From the NCBI RefSeq assembly GCF_963675165.1, contig NC_087383.1, positions 6,302,839-6,366,838 on the forward strand: DNA of 64,000 bases, written 5' to 3'. Of this stretch, positions 11,681 through 21,089 are shown one piece after another (position 1 is the first letter of the stretch; each line of letters starts with the position of its first letter). The notes below the pieces were generated by a model. It saw only the letters and a list, made by a program, of their open reading frames with translations, did no database searches and was not told where the DNA came from. Source of the stretch: Halichondria panicea. Taxonomy: Eukaryota; Porifera; Demospongiae; Suberitida; Halichondriidae. Both the position numbers and the translations under genes were made by a program.

Positions 11681-11785
11681 CATTGACAGCCACGTTGTGC
11701 TCCATGATGAGGTACTTGATAGTGTCCAGGTGCCCCTCTCTGACTGCCACTCCCAGTGGAGTTAGTCCATCACTGGTCACAGCGC
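11681..11785 (-). CDS. ankyrin exon, 105 bases
   Basis: Same structure as 10357-10461: phase 1 on both sides, peptide GAVTSDGLTPLGVAVREG then HLDTIKYLIMEHNVAVNG. The acceptor here reads CTATATAG, two bases longer than in the sister exon. With 12602-12531 and 12415-12329 upstream on the minus strand it completes a 72-87-105 module like the one at 5691-4983. Confidence 0.8.
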
Positions 11786-12328
11786 CTATATAGTGGTGAG
11801 TCAGAGGTCAGAGTTGTGGAAGTGTACGTGACAATACCTGATAGTACAGTGATAATGGAATAGATACGTACAAACGAAATCTAGTTACTACAGTAGAACG
11901 TCGCTAATGCCAGACTAGACCCCATTCGAATACATGAAATTTTCAGATTAACGGCTATGCTCTATATAGCTTTCAATCTAGTGCTGCTCACCGTTAATGA
12001 GAGCTCTTCAGATAAACAGTAAGTTACAGTAATGATTTTTAGCTTCGGGGGATGCTTGAGCACGTACCCTGAGCCTATTGCTAGATACGCTACTGGGGCA
12101 TGCGCATAATGGAGCAATAATAATCAGCTAATGTAACCAAGCCTTCTTATTGAACACCTATAGCTTCCCTGTCCCATACTCCATGTACTCACAGTAAGTG
12201 GTGTACCCAAGACATACACAATGAGTTTGGAGGGCCTAACATTTGATCATTAATATTGTTGAGACGTACACACTTAATGGGGAGGTAGAAAGGTCATTAA
12301 CAATCAGTGTACAAAGATACTCACGCAC

Positions 12329-12602
12329 CATTAATATCCACATTGCACTCATTGATCAGATATCGAACAATTGTTGCGTACCCAAACTTGCAAGCCAAGA
12401 GAAGTCGATTGTTCTCTGGAGAAAAAAAAATATCAAAAGGAGCATCTGTTGCTATAATTATAATCTATAGTCAGTAAAATTAATGACCTCCATGCACTCA
12501 ACTCAGTGTACACCTAATAATGAATCTCACCGTCAACTTTGGTGGTTACATCACCTTCATCTTTCAGTGTCAGCTCTAGGATAGTAACTACTAGTGCAGA
12601 AT
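12329..12602 (-). CDS. ankyrin exons, 72 and 87 bases
   Basis: Two minus-strand exons: 12602-12531 (peptide SALVVTILELTLKDEGDV then TTKVDG) after acceptor CTCACCTCAG, and 12415-12329 (ENNRLLLACKFGYATIV then RYLINECNVDING) after acceptor TTTCTCCAG and before donor GTGCGTGAG. Both are phase 1 at each end. They correspond base for base to exons 5691-5620 and 5477-5391, so this is the upstream copy of the module. The first exon is less clearly ankyrin-like on its own and may be a linker or half repeat. Confidence 0.75.
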
Positions 12603-13120
12603 CTGAGGTGAGAACAACAATTGCACTGTGAATATAGCTAATAATTATGTACAGGTTCACAATAACATGTTCAGCACCATGCATGTGTTTATACAACACA
12701 CTGTAAGTTAAGAGTTATAATTATTGGGTGCACTGTTGAGTGGACTATTTCAATACAGCGGTAAATATGTATTGGCTCCAGAAGCTATGTGATAATTATG
12801 GCTTCATCGCTTTATGTTGTCAAGTAACTTTTAGCTATAGCTTTTTTGGGGGGGTTAGCCTGATCTATATAACATGTCTCACATTCTCTCAACGTCATCA
12901 TGCAGACAAGGTAACAGCATACAATTACAGAGAGTCCTTCCAGATAGACACAGCAAAAACACTAGCTTATGTTTTATGAGATGCATCATCGTATTTTAGT
13001 GTTAAAATGACAGAAATTCTATGAAATTTCAAAAGATACGTTTCATTAATTTTGACATGTTTGTAACGAATGTGCATATCTGGAAGGACTCTCTCCAAGG
13101 GCACCCTTGGTTAAATAATA
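12603..13120. other. spacer with uninterrupted copy of a transposon target
   Basis: 12870-12945 matches the flanks of the nested element at 15061-17776 (CTCACATTCTCTCA, then GAGAGTCCTTCC), giving a paralogous empty site. No exon seen. Confidence 0.45.
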
Positions 13121-13500
13121 AACAAGGGCGTATACAGAAAAGAGGGCATACAACTCGATATCATGCATGCACCGAAATTCAATATAAGTCGAAGTGGTAC
13201 ATGCAGACTAAGCTAGAAAGACAAAACGTTGTATGCAGATTGAGAGAAAAAATTAATGTAAAAGAGAAAATGTAAATGCTATAGCTATTATCATGTTATA
13301 GTGTGTTCGATTCTGAATTCTTGATGCGTTCGTGTTTTCTGTACACGCACAGAGGACAGATGGGTTCGACGGGGTAGCAGAGTATGTAGTATATGCATGT
13401 TCTTTCGAATGTGCCTCCCCATGCAGAAGCCGTTAGCTGCTAGATGCTGAGTTGCATGCCCTCTCCCACCTTCAGCAGTCAATACTTCCTTGATATACAT
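13121..13500. repeat. dispersed repeat related to 35630-36190 and 24745-24970
   Basis: Starts with AAGGGCGTATACAGAAAAG, a diverged end of the element at 35630-36190. The interval 13240-13440 matches 24745-24960 (AGAAAAAATTAATGTAAA and ATTCTGAATTCT), and 13450-13495 matches 25918-25965. No target duplication seen. Confidence 0.5.
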
Positions 13501-13699
13501 ATAATTATAGCTACAACCATAAGCTAGCTATAGCTCATGATAAACTGACATTCTTCGCATAATAATTATGGGAAAGCACTTCAATTCGAGTACAAAAAAC
13601 CTGTAGTGCTAAAAATAACTATTAATACGTTTATAATCAAGTAAGTGCTAATTCTACGAAACTACGTAACTTAAAGGTACATCCATTATACGTAACTAT

Positions 13700-14500
13700 A
13701 ATTATATTAATAATAGAAGCTCATTGATCCTTGAGCAGCTGTATTATAACAGCACTCTAGACATACACACACACACACACACAGGGAATAATAACTCAGT
13801 ACAACGAATACTACGCTATAATTATCCCTCAGGTGTGTATATGTGTGCAGCAAGGTATACAGTAGTATGTTTGTGTGTGTGTCTGTGTTTATCTCTTTTT
13901 CTGGTATGTCACAAAACACTATATAATAATGAAAGCACCGCGGGTGCTGATGCCTCAGTGGAGGTGCCAAAGCTACATAACATAAAGCTAGTTTTTATAC
14001 ACACATTGATTATAAGTATAATCATATTATTATAATGATGAACATCTTTAATTTTGTTGCATGCAATCAACCAAATAGTGGGTAATGATCAACCATGATC
14101 GATGCCAAAAGTTCAAGTCTGGCTGCAAGTCAGCAGAGCCTTGCAGCTCTCTGCTCACTCTTGCAGCTACCAATAGCTAGCATTCTAGTGCAGAGCTAAC
14201 TATACTAAGTAGAGTAGTAACACTCGGTGAACAAGTTTTGCTACGGACTCTTCTGAAAAGGCTGCAATGGCATACCAAGTAAGCAAAACTATAGGCATAA
14301 CTCGAGAACGAAGCATTCTTTTGCAAATCCACGAACAAGTAAACATGACTAGAAGCCTATAGAAACTCTTACTTGCACTTGATTCATCCTTGAGCAGCTG
14401 TAGCGGTCTATATACACACACACACAGACACACAAACACACTACCGTACACCTCGCTTGAGGCATAATTATGATACCACAATAATTACTCAATACGTTTA
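13700..14500. repeat. CTTGAGCAGCTGT repeat region with CA microsatellites
   Basis: CCTTGAGCAGCTGTA followed by a CA microsatellite occurs at 13731 and 14391, and again at 26163, 28682, 32098 and 34309. It is one section of the large dispersed repeat family described at 17990-18720. Confidence 0.55.
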
Positions 14501-15060
14501 TAATCTCAATTTATGTACTAACACGTACCAAATTGCATTTATTTCCTCTATAGACTAAAGGCACTGTATAGCTGAACTTATATTGAGCTCCACCCATGCA
14601 TGCTGCATGCAGGAAGTGAATAGCTGAACCCTATGTGACCTTCAATGCAGTTTGCAAAACCAGCATGCATGCAAAAAATTATCTTTCATAACGGGAGTCC
14701 AGCTACTAACTAAAAACTATACTCTCTTAGGTGAATAGCTAGTTCAGTATTCAGCTATAACAAGCTAAATCTGAATGGAGTGCTGAGCTCAACTGGATCT
14801 TCAAGTAAGCTATAATATATATGTAGTAGAGTGAGGCAGGAGGGGTGCTCAAGCACCTCCCTTGCCTACGCCCCTGCTAACTGGATCTATAATAATATAC
14901 TATCATAGTATTATGTTACAGTTCAGTTTTACAAATCATTTACACCATTTAAATTTGTATTACAAAAACATTCATATTGACCAGGAACTTGGAATAAAAG
15001 GACCTCATTCATGTCTCACATTCTCTCAGCATGATCAGACAAGGTATAACAGCATGCACA
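14501..15060. other. no gene seen
   Basis: Spacer. The open frame at 14862-15074 runs into the flank of the following transposon and has no family signature. Confidence 0.35.
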
Positions 15061-15126
15061 CTCTGTGCAGTTAAGGCCTGCGTCACAGGCACTGATAAGA
15101 TTAATTTTATTCATTGCCTACATTTT

Positions 15127-16357
15127 AACCAAAGAGAGTAGATTTTTTTTATTTTTATTTTTTTTCACATTTTGTGGCATATCTTCTGAAGTAAAAGTGA
15201 TATGATCTATTTGAGTGCAGGTACTGAAAGTTCAACTATTGGCGCTTCCATTGGACCACCACCTGTTACATCATATGACATCATCACTATGAAATGGCTG
15301 TCTGAAGATGTGTACCTCCAAAAATATGTTAGAAATAGAAGTAGCTTATTAATTTTGTTTGAGTTAAGATCTGAAATTTGTTGTGTATGTACCTGAGTAT
15401 ATTGCTCATCTTTTGAGCTTCAACGGAAGTCTGGGCTACTAGTAAGTTCTGAGAAATACTGCATTTGTTGTTTTTTGGTGGCAAATATGTTAGGAATACA
15501 ACTTTCAATTTTATGCTAGTTACGGTCTGATTTTTGAGAAGGATGTATACTACAATAGTGTAAAATTCATTTGCACTAACTTACAGGAGCTAAACAAGTC
15601 TATTCTTTGCTAGAGCGGCCCTTCTTGTCAAAAATGGTGATTTTGCTCTGTTTTGCTACTTTTGCTGACGTATACAATGATATTCATTGATTTGTGACGT
15701 CACAAATCATCTTGTTGTTATTTGCTACATCCAAAGGTCATGTGATGTCTACCTGCAAATACACAGTTGGTGTTGGTCATTCTATGTCACAGGGGCGTGT
15801 AATTTAGCCTTATACGTAGCCAAATCGCCCCAAAAGTCATAAAAAGCACTGTTTTTGACAAGATGGGCCGCTCTAGCAAAGAAGAGGCTAGCCTAACTCC
15901 TGTAAGTTAGTACAGATGAAAAGTACACTATTGTAGTACATGCTGCTCAAAAATCAGACCTTAACTAATATAAAATCGAAAGTTGTATTCCTAACATATT
16001 TGCCACCAAAAAACAACAAAATGCAGTATTTCTCAGAACTTACTAGTAGCCCAGACTTCCGTTGAAGCTCAAAAGATGAGCAATATACTCAGGTACATGC
16101 ACAACAAATTTCAGATCTTAACTCAAACAAATAAGCTACTTCTATTCCTAACATATTTTCGGAAGTACACATCTTCAGACAGCCATTTTATACTGATGAT
16201 GTCATGTGATGTAACAGGTGGTGGTCTAATGGAAGCGCCAATAGTTGAACTTTAAGTACCTGCACTCAAATAGATCATATCACTTTTACTTTAGAAGATA
16301 TGCCACAAAAATTAATGTAAAAAATGTGTACCAAAAAAAAATCTACTCTCTTTGGTT
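15127..16357. mobile_element. large fold-back element with about 500-base inverted arms
   Basis: The left arm from AACCAAAGAGAGTAGAT (15127) to GCTAGAGCGGCCC (about 15625) returns inverted from GGGCCGCTCTAGC (about 15865) to ATCTACTCTCTTTGGTT (16357). Only a few per cent of positions differ between the arms. The central spacer of about 230 bases carries the perfect 20-base palindrome at 15689-15708. No intact gene. Confidence 0.85.
15689..15708. promoter_or_regulatory. perfect palindrome with CRE/ATF core
   Basis: GATTTGTGACGTCACAAATC is a perfect 20-base palindrome whose core TGACGTCA is the consensus cAMP-response element bound by CREB/ATF bZIP proteins. It lies near the centre of the fold-back element. 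Binding is inference. Confidence 0.4.
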
Positions 16358-16457
16358 GTTGCACTGTAAGATGATGTAGATGATGTAGTGTTAATAATGT
16401 TTATTAATGTTATTCATTGCACATGACGTCATAAGGTCAATGTATTTGCTTAGCTAG

Positions 16458-17250
16458 TAGCCTCGATCCCAGGCCGATCCGTCTCTAATTGAACGCTAGG
16501 TCGCCTACTAGGCCTGGTATTGATTGTATTTGGGCGTGATCTGGGCGTGGTTTTTTAATACATAAAACAAATTGACTCTGTGTTACAACAAAAAATGAAT
16601 CCTCCAACAGTGGTCTTCAACAACAGCCTCTGGGGCAGTATACAGCAGGAAATACTTCCCAGAAGACACTTCTTTGGCAGTGGCAACCAAATCTTTGTCG
16701 ATTCCTTTATTGCTACTGAGGATGGCAGCAGAAACACCTCTATTGTTTAGACTCCTGACCTGGTCAATCATGAGTCTCATGATGAGAGATACAAGGGGAG
16801 ACAAGAACAACACTTTTGTCAACAGGAGGAGCCTTGGTCCTACCTAGCTTGTAGTCGATTAAAAAGGGTAGCAACTGATATAGCAGAGAGACTTGCCATA
16901 CCCCGTTGGGAACCAGATAAACACGTCCCTTCCCTCAAACAGTAGCTTGAGAGCCTGGGCCTGTTCTGCCATGAGAGTGAGGCCATCTTGCTTCAAACAA
17001 GACAACGCGTTGCATGCCATAGCTAGCTAGCTGTAAATTGAGAACATGACACGGAGCTACATTACTGTAACTTTTACGGGAGTAAAATGCCTCTACGTAC
17101 ACCTTTAGTATTACAGAAAAAAAGCAGGAAACAAAATGTAAAGAATCTCTGCTTTAGTTTCCGGTTCCTGCCAAGCCCAGATACAATCAATACCAGGTCG
17201 TATTTTTCAACTTCGTTCTATTAAAAAAAATTGGCCTGGGACCGAGGCTA
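16458..17250 (-). mobile_element. Mutator-like element carrying a RecQ helicase fragment
   Basis: Perfect 9-bp duplication CTTAGCTAG at 16449-16457 and 17251-17259; the sister outer element at about 10978 has it once. Ends are TAGCCTCGATCCCAGGCC on the left and TAGCCTCGGTCCCAGGCC on the right (minus strand), with a shared subterminal block CTGGTATTGATTGTAT about 60-70 bases inside each end. The interior holds a broken helicase N-terminus on the minus strand. Confidence 0.85.
16555..17020 (-). pseudogene. RecQ-type helicase N-terminal fragment
   Basis: Read on the minus strand from the ATG at 17020. Peptide blocks, in two or three frames, are KQDGLTLMAEQAQALKLL, then FPTGYGKSLCY (helicase motif I, the nucleotide-binding loop), then SPLVSLIMRLMIDQVRSLNN (motif Ia region), then YTAPEAVVEDHCW. 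This order and wording is that of RecQ-family DNA helicases. At least two frameshifts separate the blocks and the sequence ends before the DEAH box, so it cannot make an active enzyme. It lies wholly inside a Mutator-like element, and related remnants lie in two other copies (7297-7640 and 30690-32056). That makes capture of a host gene fragment, or loss of a transposon-borne helicase, the two explanations to consider. Confidence 0.75.
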
Positions 17251-17989
17251 CTTAGCTAGCTGCTAGAACTATTATAGATTATCTTTAGCAACAAATTAAT
17301 ACGGCGGACTTAGAGTAGCTGTTTAGGCCCTCAAAAGATAGAGTATGTTGTTATGATTATGTTTCATTGATGGGAAGTAAAAATGTCTAAAACTTTCTTA
17401 GCTATGCTAGCTTCTTTAGCTCTGACAGCCACTCTAGAAGTAGGCTATTTTGTGTATCTCAAGAATACAATAACTCCTACTCTTCCCATCAAGGATACCA
17501 GTACCTAGCTATGAGATGTTCATCTAGCCTTGTTTTTGAAGCTTGATCTTGGCATCTTCAATGCCGTATTTGCAGTTCTCTTTCTGAAAGTGGCATGACG
17601 TCATCACCATTTATGGGACTAATTAGCATAATTGAATTAAGCTAATTAGGAAAAAGAAAACATTGAGCTTCATTTTGGATCATCATCCACTGTATATTGC
17701 AAATAATACAGCAGTATGAACATAGTGTAAAATTTGGTGTTGAAATCTGGACCCGGGCCTTAAGTGCGCAGCAGAGAGTCCTTCCATATGGATATCACCA
17801 GCTATATAGCTATCATGCACTGTACAAGCTAACTAGCTCATAGATAAACGAAATTAGCTAAATCAATTAACTAATAACCTTCGGAAAAGCACTTCAATTA
17901 AAGCCTGCAGTTGAGCATGCGCTTAAAATAAATATACGCTTATAGTCGAGTAAGCGCTAATAATCCAGTTTCTACAGTATTATGTGGAC

Positions 17990-18720
17990 ACCCCTTTCTT
18001 GTGAAACAATCAAAGCGCATTGCAAATTATTTACCTCTTCTATAATTATTATAACACTCTAATACTTTTGAGCGAAAGCAAAAACATGGCGAGAGGCTTG
18101 CAACACTTGTTGTAACTGCATGTATACATGACTGAGATTGTTTGTAATAGTCTGCTAGTATATACAGTATAGCTTCATTGGCATTGGCACGGCATTATCA
18201 CCTGCGGTGTTTTCATGAGCACATGCACGAGCACATGCACATAGAAGGGGCAACACCAGCAAAAAAATTCATCCAATGTGGGGTTCAAACCCATGATCCT
18301 CAGTCTGATGCTCTACCGACTGAACTTTACTTAGTTGCATATCTTCAAATTAACGAGTGCGCAGCGCGAATGTTTTTGGGAGTTCCCACTTCCGGTCACA
18401 TGTTGTGCAGTAAGACTATAATATAGGGAAAATCCCATCCTCAGCCAGGGTATAAGTCCCATAATAGACTTGCGTAGAGCTAGTTAGCTGCTATGAACAG
18501 TCAACTAACTAACTTATAGGCGAACCCATTGAAGTTGATACATCAAAACAACATGCAGGTACAATTACTACAAAAAGCTAGGTGGTAGTTGCACTAAAGC
18601 CAGCTAGCGTTATAATTATAGTGTAGAGATATATCTACTAAGTAGAGTAGCAACACTCCATGGAAGAGTTTTGCTATGCATGCACTCTTCTGAAAATAAT
18701 ATTAGGCTGCGATGGCATTC
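17990..18720. repeat. large dispersed repeat, copy 1, with SINE
   Basis: Homologous to 27830-28680, 28870-30680 (interrupted) and 33640-34550. Shared landmarks in order: TTTTGAGCGAAAGCAAAAA, GCAACACTTGTTGTAACTG, the tRNA-derived block, ACTTCCGGTCACA, GAACAGTCAACTAACTAAC and CATCAAAACAAC. No long open frame is conserved between copies. Confidence 0.75.
18266..18332 (-). repeat. tRNA-Lys-derived SINE, anticodon arm deleted
   Basis: On the minus strand it reads GTTCAGTCGGTAGAGCATC and later GGGTTTGAACCCC, the A-box and B-box regions of an animal tRNA-Lys. The anticodon stem-loop is shortened (ATCAGACTGAGGATC), so it is not a tRNA gene. Confidence 0.65.
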
Positions 18721-18735
18721 CAAGTAAATAAATCA

Positions 18736-19001
18736 CGACATGGGTTCCGAATACACTCATGCATGTTTTAATTGTTATACACTAACAATTAAGTTACTAT
18801 AATAACGATGCAAAACAGAGACCAGTGCAGGCCCTATACCTCTTATCAAGGAATCGAGGCATACTGTACATACCAGTAGCTAGGTTAGCAAGGTGTTCAT
18901 AAATGTACAACCTATTTAATTAATTGTTAGTATTCGACAACCCGGTATACAGCATAATAAATGCACAAAATAATAATAATTGTATTACTATACTAACTTA
19001 C
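18736..19001. repeat. segmental duplicate of 32340-32598
   Basis: Shares ACGATGCAAAACAG, TCAAGGAATCGAGGCATAC and the approach to the ankyrin exon with 32340-32598; a third, shorter copy is at 34560-34662. Confidence 0.65.
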
Positions 19002-19106
19002 CATTAACAGCCGCATTGCATTTCATGATGAGGAACTTTGTGGTGTCCAGGTGTCCCCTACTGACTGCCAGTCCCAGTGGAGTTAGTCCATCCCTGGTCA
19101 CAGCTC
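19002..19106 (-). CDS. ankyrin exon, 105 bases
   Basis: Minus-strand exon, acceptor CTATAG, donor GTAAGTTAG, phase 1 at both ends. Peptide GAVTRDGLTPLGLAVSRG then HLDTTKFLIMKCNAAVNG, one ankyrin repeat. Its closest relative is 32599-32703, which lies in a duplicated segment with the same flanks. No further exons of the transcript are visible next to it, so it may be a stranded copy. Confidence 0.7.
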
Positions 19107-19131
19107 CTATAGTGATGCGCATTTCAGGAAT

Positions 19132-19707
19132 TAGTCTCGAATCCAGGCCGATTAAAATACGGCTTGCATGGCCATGGTATCATATAGGTGTGGTCCGTCC
19201 ACGCCCATGTACTATCTATTGTATGCCCATTGTGAAGATTAGCTAGCTAGCTGTGGCCCTCTATTAGGAAGGCTTATTTGCACACTATAATTATAGTCTG
19301 AAACCAGGAATAGTCTGAAACCAGGAGAGGCTAGCTCTCATCTACCTCTATAATGGTTGTATGGTCGGAATGTTTGAACTTATTTTCTGTACAGACCATG
19401 GAAAATCTGTAAATTTGTGCTTCCAAATTAACTACGACCATACGACCATTGTAGAGGTAGCCTCTTCTGGCTTCAGAATGGTGTGCAAGCCTTCTCAACA
19501 ACGGAATAGAGGGCATAAGCCACGGAGACAAAGTATTTGAACTTATAGTAAACGAACTATTATTATACTTATAATAAATTTTACAAAAATTTCCTAATGT
19601 AGAACAAATCCTCAGATTCTGGGGAACTCAGTTTGTGCATGTGCACTAACATCACCCATGCAATAGATACCAGGCCGTATTTTAATCGGCCTGATCTCGA
19701 GGCTATA
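19132..19707. mobile_element. Mutator-like element, TAGTCTCG copy
   Basis: Left end TAGTCTCGAATCCAGGCC, right end on the minus strand TAGCCTCGAGATCAGGCC. Flanked by ttcaggaat (19123-19131) and gtcaggaat (19708-19716), a 9-bp duplication with one change; the duplicated segment at 32729 reads gtcaggaat. The interior includes a block repeated at 33410-33600 and 20100-20260. Non-coding. Confidence 0.75.
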
Positions 19708-20089
19708 GTCAGGAATGTACAGTACATTGTCCTAACCAATGAAAACATCGCGGGTGCTGATGCCTCGTGGAGGACAGTAGTAGATCTAAATGTAAAAGCG
19801 GAAAATGATCGACCATGATCAGTGCTAGTATGCCAGGGACTTCTATACATGGAAGTACGAACAGTCAACTATAGCTAACCTAAGCTATATAACCTGAACA
19901 CTCCTTTGGCAATTGCATGGTGCATCAAAACAACATGCAGGTACAATCATTGAATCAAAATTTTTTACAATAGCTACAAAACTGATAAATAGCTAGCTGG
20001 TAGCTGTAGTAAGCCACAATAGCTAGACTGAAAGGGGGGATCCGTGGCACCCTGGGATCTCCCCCTGGATCCGCCACTGCTATGGTGTT

Positions 20090-20580
20090 GTCGAGAAGGC
20101 TTGCACACTAGTCTGAAACTACTTTTATGATGGTTGGATGGTCGTGATTTGGTTTTTACAAATGAAAGCTTCTTCTGGCTTCAAACTAGTGTGTCGACAA
20201 CACCACAGAGGGCCACAGCTAGCCAGCAAGTCTTCTCGACAACGCAATAGAGAGCATAAGCCACAGTTTCACAGGAGACAAGTATTTGTTAAAATTAATA
20301 CGAAAAGAAACTATAATAATTATTATAATTATGTGACAGGGCCTAGGAAAACAACCCTTAACGCGGGTATACCCGAGTTTATTTTTATTGTTGAATCGGA
20401 TAAAGCGTTCTCTAAGCTTCAAAATGATACCAAGATCGACCTCTTAGCTATTTTCTATCCGGAGATATGTTCGAGGGAACGCTACGAAGTATTGCAACTT
20501 GAGCAGATGACGCTCAAACGCCATGAATAATTGAAGTTCAATTATTGATTTCCGAGCACTTCCGATCAATACTGCTGCTC
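20090..20580 (+). repeat. repeat block encoding a conserved short peptide
   Basis: The 130-codon open frame 20138-20530 ends with FIFIVESDKAFSKLQNDTKI then DLLAIFYPEICSRERYEVLQ. The same peptide, with about 80% identity by eye, occurs at 36390-36540, and the downstream DNA (ATGAATAATTGAAGTTCAAT) is shared as well. The N-terminal half is repeat DNA related to 19440-19530. I do not recognise the peptide. It could be an exon of a dispersed gene family or chance openness of a young repeat. Confidence 0.45.
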
Positions 20581-20587
20581 AACCTCA

Positions 20588-20690
20588 TGGCAGGAGACAG
20601 CTTCAGAAGCCATGAAACCTATTGTTTCTATTGCACAAGAGATATTATACATAACAACACCTACAGTTCACTACTGATAAACCCTAAACA
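20588..20690. repeat. direct repeat with 22207-22310
   Basis: CATGGCAGGAGACAGCTTC and the next 85 bases recur at 22207-22310 with few changes. Non-coding. Confidence 0.6.
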
Positions 20691-21089
20691 CGAATTCAAC
20701 TGACTAAACCAAATTAAACAGGTACTAACAGAAACACACACAAGCACACAACTAAAAACACTCTATACTCCCACTAGCACTTGAAGACAAATTTCGGAGG
20801 CCGGCTAAAAGTCAAAGAAATAAGACTCCACAACACCAGGAGAGCTTGCAGAAGGCTACTAAAAGATTTTGACCCCAAAAAAAAGACAAGAAAAACGTTA
20901 ATTGACAACCAGCAATCCGTTTTGAAAATGGCTGAAGGATAAACAGCATGCATGTGCTTGCTTTCTATATATCGCACTCCAGTGTATCAGAAGAGGAAAC
21001 ATGCGCCACTATATAAAGAGTGTGACAACCATTTGAAGCAAAAACAACCTACTAGAGCTTAGACAGGCTTAAAGTACACTTATATTGCT

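Larger units (their letters stand above)
10186..12080. repeat. tandem duplication carrying an ankyrin exon
   Basis: The block 10186-10770 is repeated as 10777-12080, each beginning CAACGTTGGGTTAG and including TGTACACTTGCAACAG, one 105-base ankyrin exon, and the AGTAGAACCTCGCTAAT-type tail with TTTTAGCTTCGGGGG. The second copy is longer only because an element inserted at 10822-11524. Confidence 0.75.
15061..17776. mobile_element. CTCTGYGCA element broken by two later insertions
   Basis: Outer ends CTCTGTGCAGTTAAGGCC (15061) and, on the minus strand near 17776, TGCGCACTTAAGGCC. The parts outside the insertions match 10822-11524 in order, for example 16367-16450 with 10885-10985 and 17260-17770 with 10985-11520. 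Removing the fold-back (15127-16357) and the Mutator-like element (16458-17250) restores a copy of about 0.7 kb. Confidence 0.8.
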
